NCBI RefSeq assembly: GCF_014203835.1
Contig: NZ_JACHJW010000001.1
Location: forward strand, 3,608,501-3,672,500
Direction of reading: 5' to 3'
Source: Micromonospora polyrhachis
GTDB taxonomy: Bacteria; Actinomycetota; Actinomycetes; Mycobacteriales; Micromonosporaceae
DNA length: 64,000 bases
The position numbers and the translations under genes were made by a program. Below are positions 63,049-64,000 of the stretch, one piece after another; position 1 is the first letter of the stretch; every line of letters starts with the position of its first letter. Under the pieces are notes generated by a model. The model worked only from the letters and a program-made list of their open reading frames with translations. It did no database searches and was not told the origin of the DNA.

Positions 63049-63087
63049 CTACGGCGGCTCGGTTGGCGCTGACCAGCGCGGCTCACT
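63040..63087. repeat. 24-bp tandem duplication across the stop of the 61870 gene
   Basis: 63040-63063 and 63064-63087 share tggcgctgac and cggctc; the first copy contains the stop codon. Confidence 0.7.
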
Positions 63088-63100
63088 GAGCCGGTCAGCG
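63067..63100. terminator. Bidirectional hairpin between the 61870 gene and nuoD
   Basis: cgctgacc/ggtcagcg outer stem with ggctca/tgagcc inner stem, one-nt loop and a 5-nt bulge, between convergent stops. Confidence 0.65.
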
Positions 63101-63108
63101 TAGGACAG

Positions 63109-64000
63109 CTACTTGTCGATGTCGCCCACGACGAAGAACATCGAACCGAGGATGGCAATCAGGTCCGGCACCAGGCAGCCCGGAAGCAGTGTGGCGAGCG
63201 CCTGCACGTTGGCGTACGACGCGGTGCGCAGCTTGAGCCGCCACGGGGTCTTCTCGCCCCGGGAGACGAGGTAGTAGCCGTTGATGCCGAGCGGATTCTC
63301 GGTCCACGCGTAGGTGTGCCCCTCCGGGGCCTTCACCACCTTCGGCAGGCGGACGTTCACCGGGCCGGTCAACTGGTCCACCCGGTCGAGGCACTGCTCG
63401 GCGAGGTCGAGCGAGACGTACACCTGGTCGAGCAGCACCTCGAACCGGGCATGACAGTCGCCGGTCGTACGGTTCACCAACGGCACGTCCAGCGACCCGT
63501 ACGCCAGATAGGGATCGTCGCGGCGCAGGTCGAGGTCGAGACCGGAGGCGCGGCCGACCGGGCCGGAGGCCCCGAACGCGGCGGCCTGCTCGGCGGTGAG
63601 CACCCCCACCCCGACGGTACGGGCCAGGAAGATCTCGTTACGCCGGATCACGTTGTCCAGGTCCGGCATCCGCCGGCGGACCTCGCCGATCGCCTCTCGG
63701 GCCCGGCGGGTCCACCCGGCCGGAACCTCCTCCTTGAGCCCACCGATCCGGTTGAACATGTAGTGGATCCGGCCTCCGCTGGCCTCCTCCATCACCGCCT
63801 GGAGCGTCTCGCGCTCGCGGAACGCGTAGAACATCGGCGTGATCGCGCCGATCTCCATGGGGTAGGAGCCGAGGAACATCAGGTGGTTGAGCACCCGGTT
63901 CAGCTCGGCCAGCGCGGTACGTAGCCAGATCGCCCGCTCCGGCACCTCGATGCCCATCAGCCGTTCGACGGCGAGCACCACGCCCAGCTCGTTGGAGAAG
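63109..64000 (-). CDS. nuoD: NADH-quinone oxidoreductase subunit D (NuoD-like), 5' end outside window
   Basis: The last 297 codons of a 49-kDa-subunit homologue of complex I, a peripheral-arm protein at the quinone site. Seen: [41 protein letters not shown], and the end [15 protein letters not shown] followed by [19 protein letters not shown]. The end, FFVVGDIDK rather than a FGEVDR-type end, suggests the second NuoD form seen in some actinomycetes, but this is not certain without the rest of the operon. Start codon lies beyond 64000. Confidence 0.88.
   Translation of the reverse strand, partial: FSNELGVVLAVERLMGIEVPERAIWLRTALAELNRVLNHLMFLGSYPMEIGAITPMFYAFRERETLQAVMEEASGGRIHYMFNRIGGLKEEVPAGWTRRAREAIGEVRRRMPDLDNVIRRNEIFLARTVGVGVLTAEQAAAFGASGPVGRASGLDLDLRRDDPYLAYGSLDVPLVNRTTGDCHARFEVLLDQVYVSLDLAEQCLDRVDQLTGPVNVRLPKVVKAPEGHTYAWTENPLGINGYYLVSRGEKTPWRLKLRTASYANVQALATLLPGCLVPDLIAILGSMFFVVGDIDK

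Overview
The window is chromosomal DNA of a high-GC, GTG-rich actinomycete. Several gene strings have the order known from Mycobacterium tuberculosis and Streptomyces. The proline/alanine-rich, repeat-rich proteins and the fol/hpt/tilS layout fit Micromonosporaceae best; that family placement is inference. No rRNA, tRNA, CRISPR array, insertion sequence, integrase or phage gene is visible. About fifty-five protein genes were found, two cut by the window edges.

Layout. (a) 1-24 kb carries the block known in M. tuberculosis as Rv3671c-Rv3682: a class A penicillin-binding protein (cut at the left edge), wblA, two ArsA/GET3-like ATPases, a DUF4177 mini-protein, a RidA protein, a metallo-beta-lactamase-fold hydrolase, crp, nth, a TlpA-like lipoprotein, a NUDIX hydrolase and marP. 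Extra genes sit inside it: a proline-repeat membrane protein, a short GntR regulator, a zinc-ribbon/class III cyclase/ATPase/TPR protein, a transmembrane Ser/Thr kinase, a basic plus a hyper-acidic secreted protein, cbiZ and a CapA-like protein. (b) 22.9-30.1 kb is a type VII secretion core: mycP and eccC on the minus strand, eccD divergent; no esx, eccB or eccE. (c) 30.1-39.6 kb holds ppa, dacB, a zincin_2 metalloprotease, tilS, hpt, ftsH and folE, in Mtb-like order. (d) 39.6-52.5 kb splits the usual folE-folP order. It has an EccC/FtsK-like protein without a Walker A lysine, a coiled-coil membrane partner, and a co-directional eight-gene set resembling a Gram-positive type IV secretion system (pilin-like protein, PrgI/TcpE-like protein, a 46-aa coupled ORF, VirB4-like ATPase, VirB6-like membrane protein, VirB8/TcpC-like protein, lysozyme/M23 hydrolase, unknown). 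No relaxase or integrase accompanies it. This is the best candidate for an undescribed system. (e) 52.8-57.7 kb has folP-folB-folK-DUF3180 and membrane genes. (f) 57.9-61.7 kb encodes a glycine-betaine-type ABC importer with a circularly permuted binding protein. The right edge cuts a nuoD-like gene.

Three sequence-scale patterns recur. At least sixteen genes have a TANNNT hexamer 6-8 nt before the start codon and no ribosome binding site, which is the signature of leaderless transcripts. At least eleven different short tandem-repeat arrays lie at or across the 3' ends of genes, several including the stop codon. Short upstream ORFs with 4-nt stop/start overlaps precede eccC and the metallo-beta-lactamase gene.

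How the genes work together: the cyclase can plausibly supply cAMP for Crp. EccC, EccD and MycP are parts of one secretion machine. PonA, DacB, the lysozyme/M23 protein and the mycosin act on or outside the wall. folE/folP/folB/folK make the dihydropterin precursor of folate.
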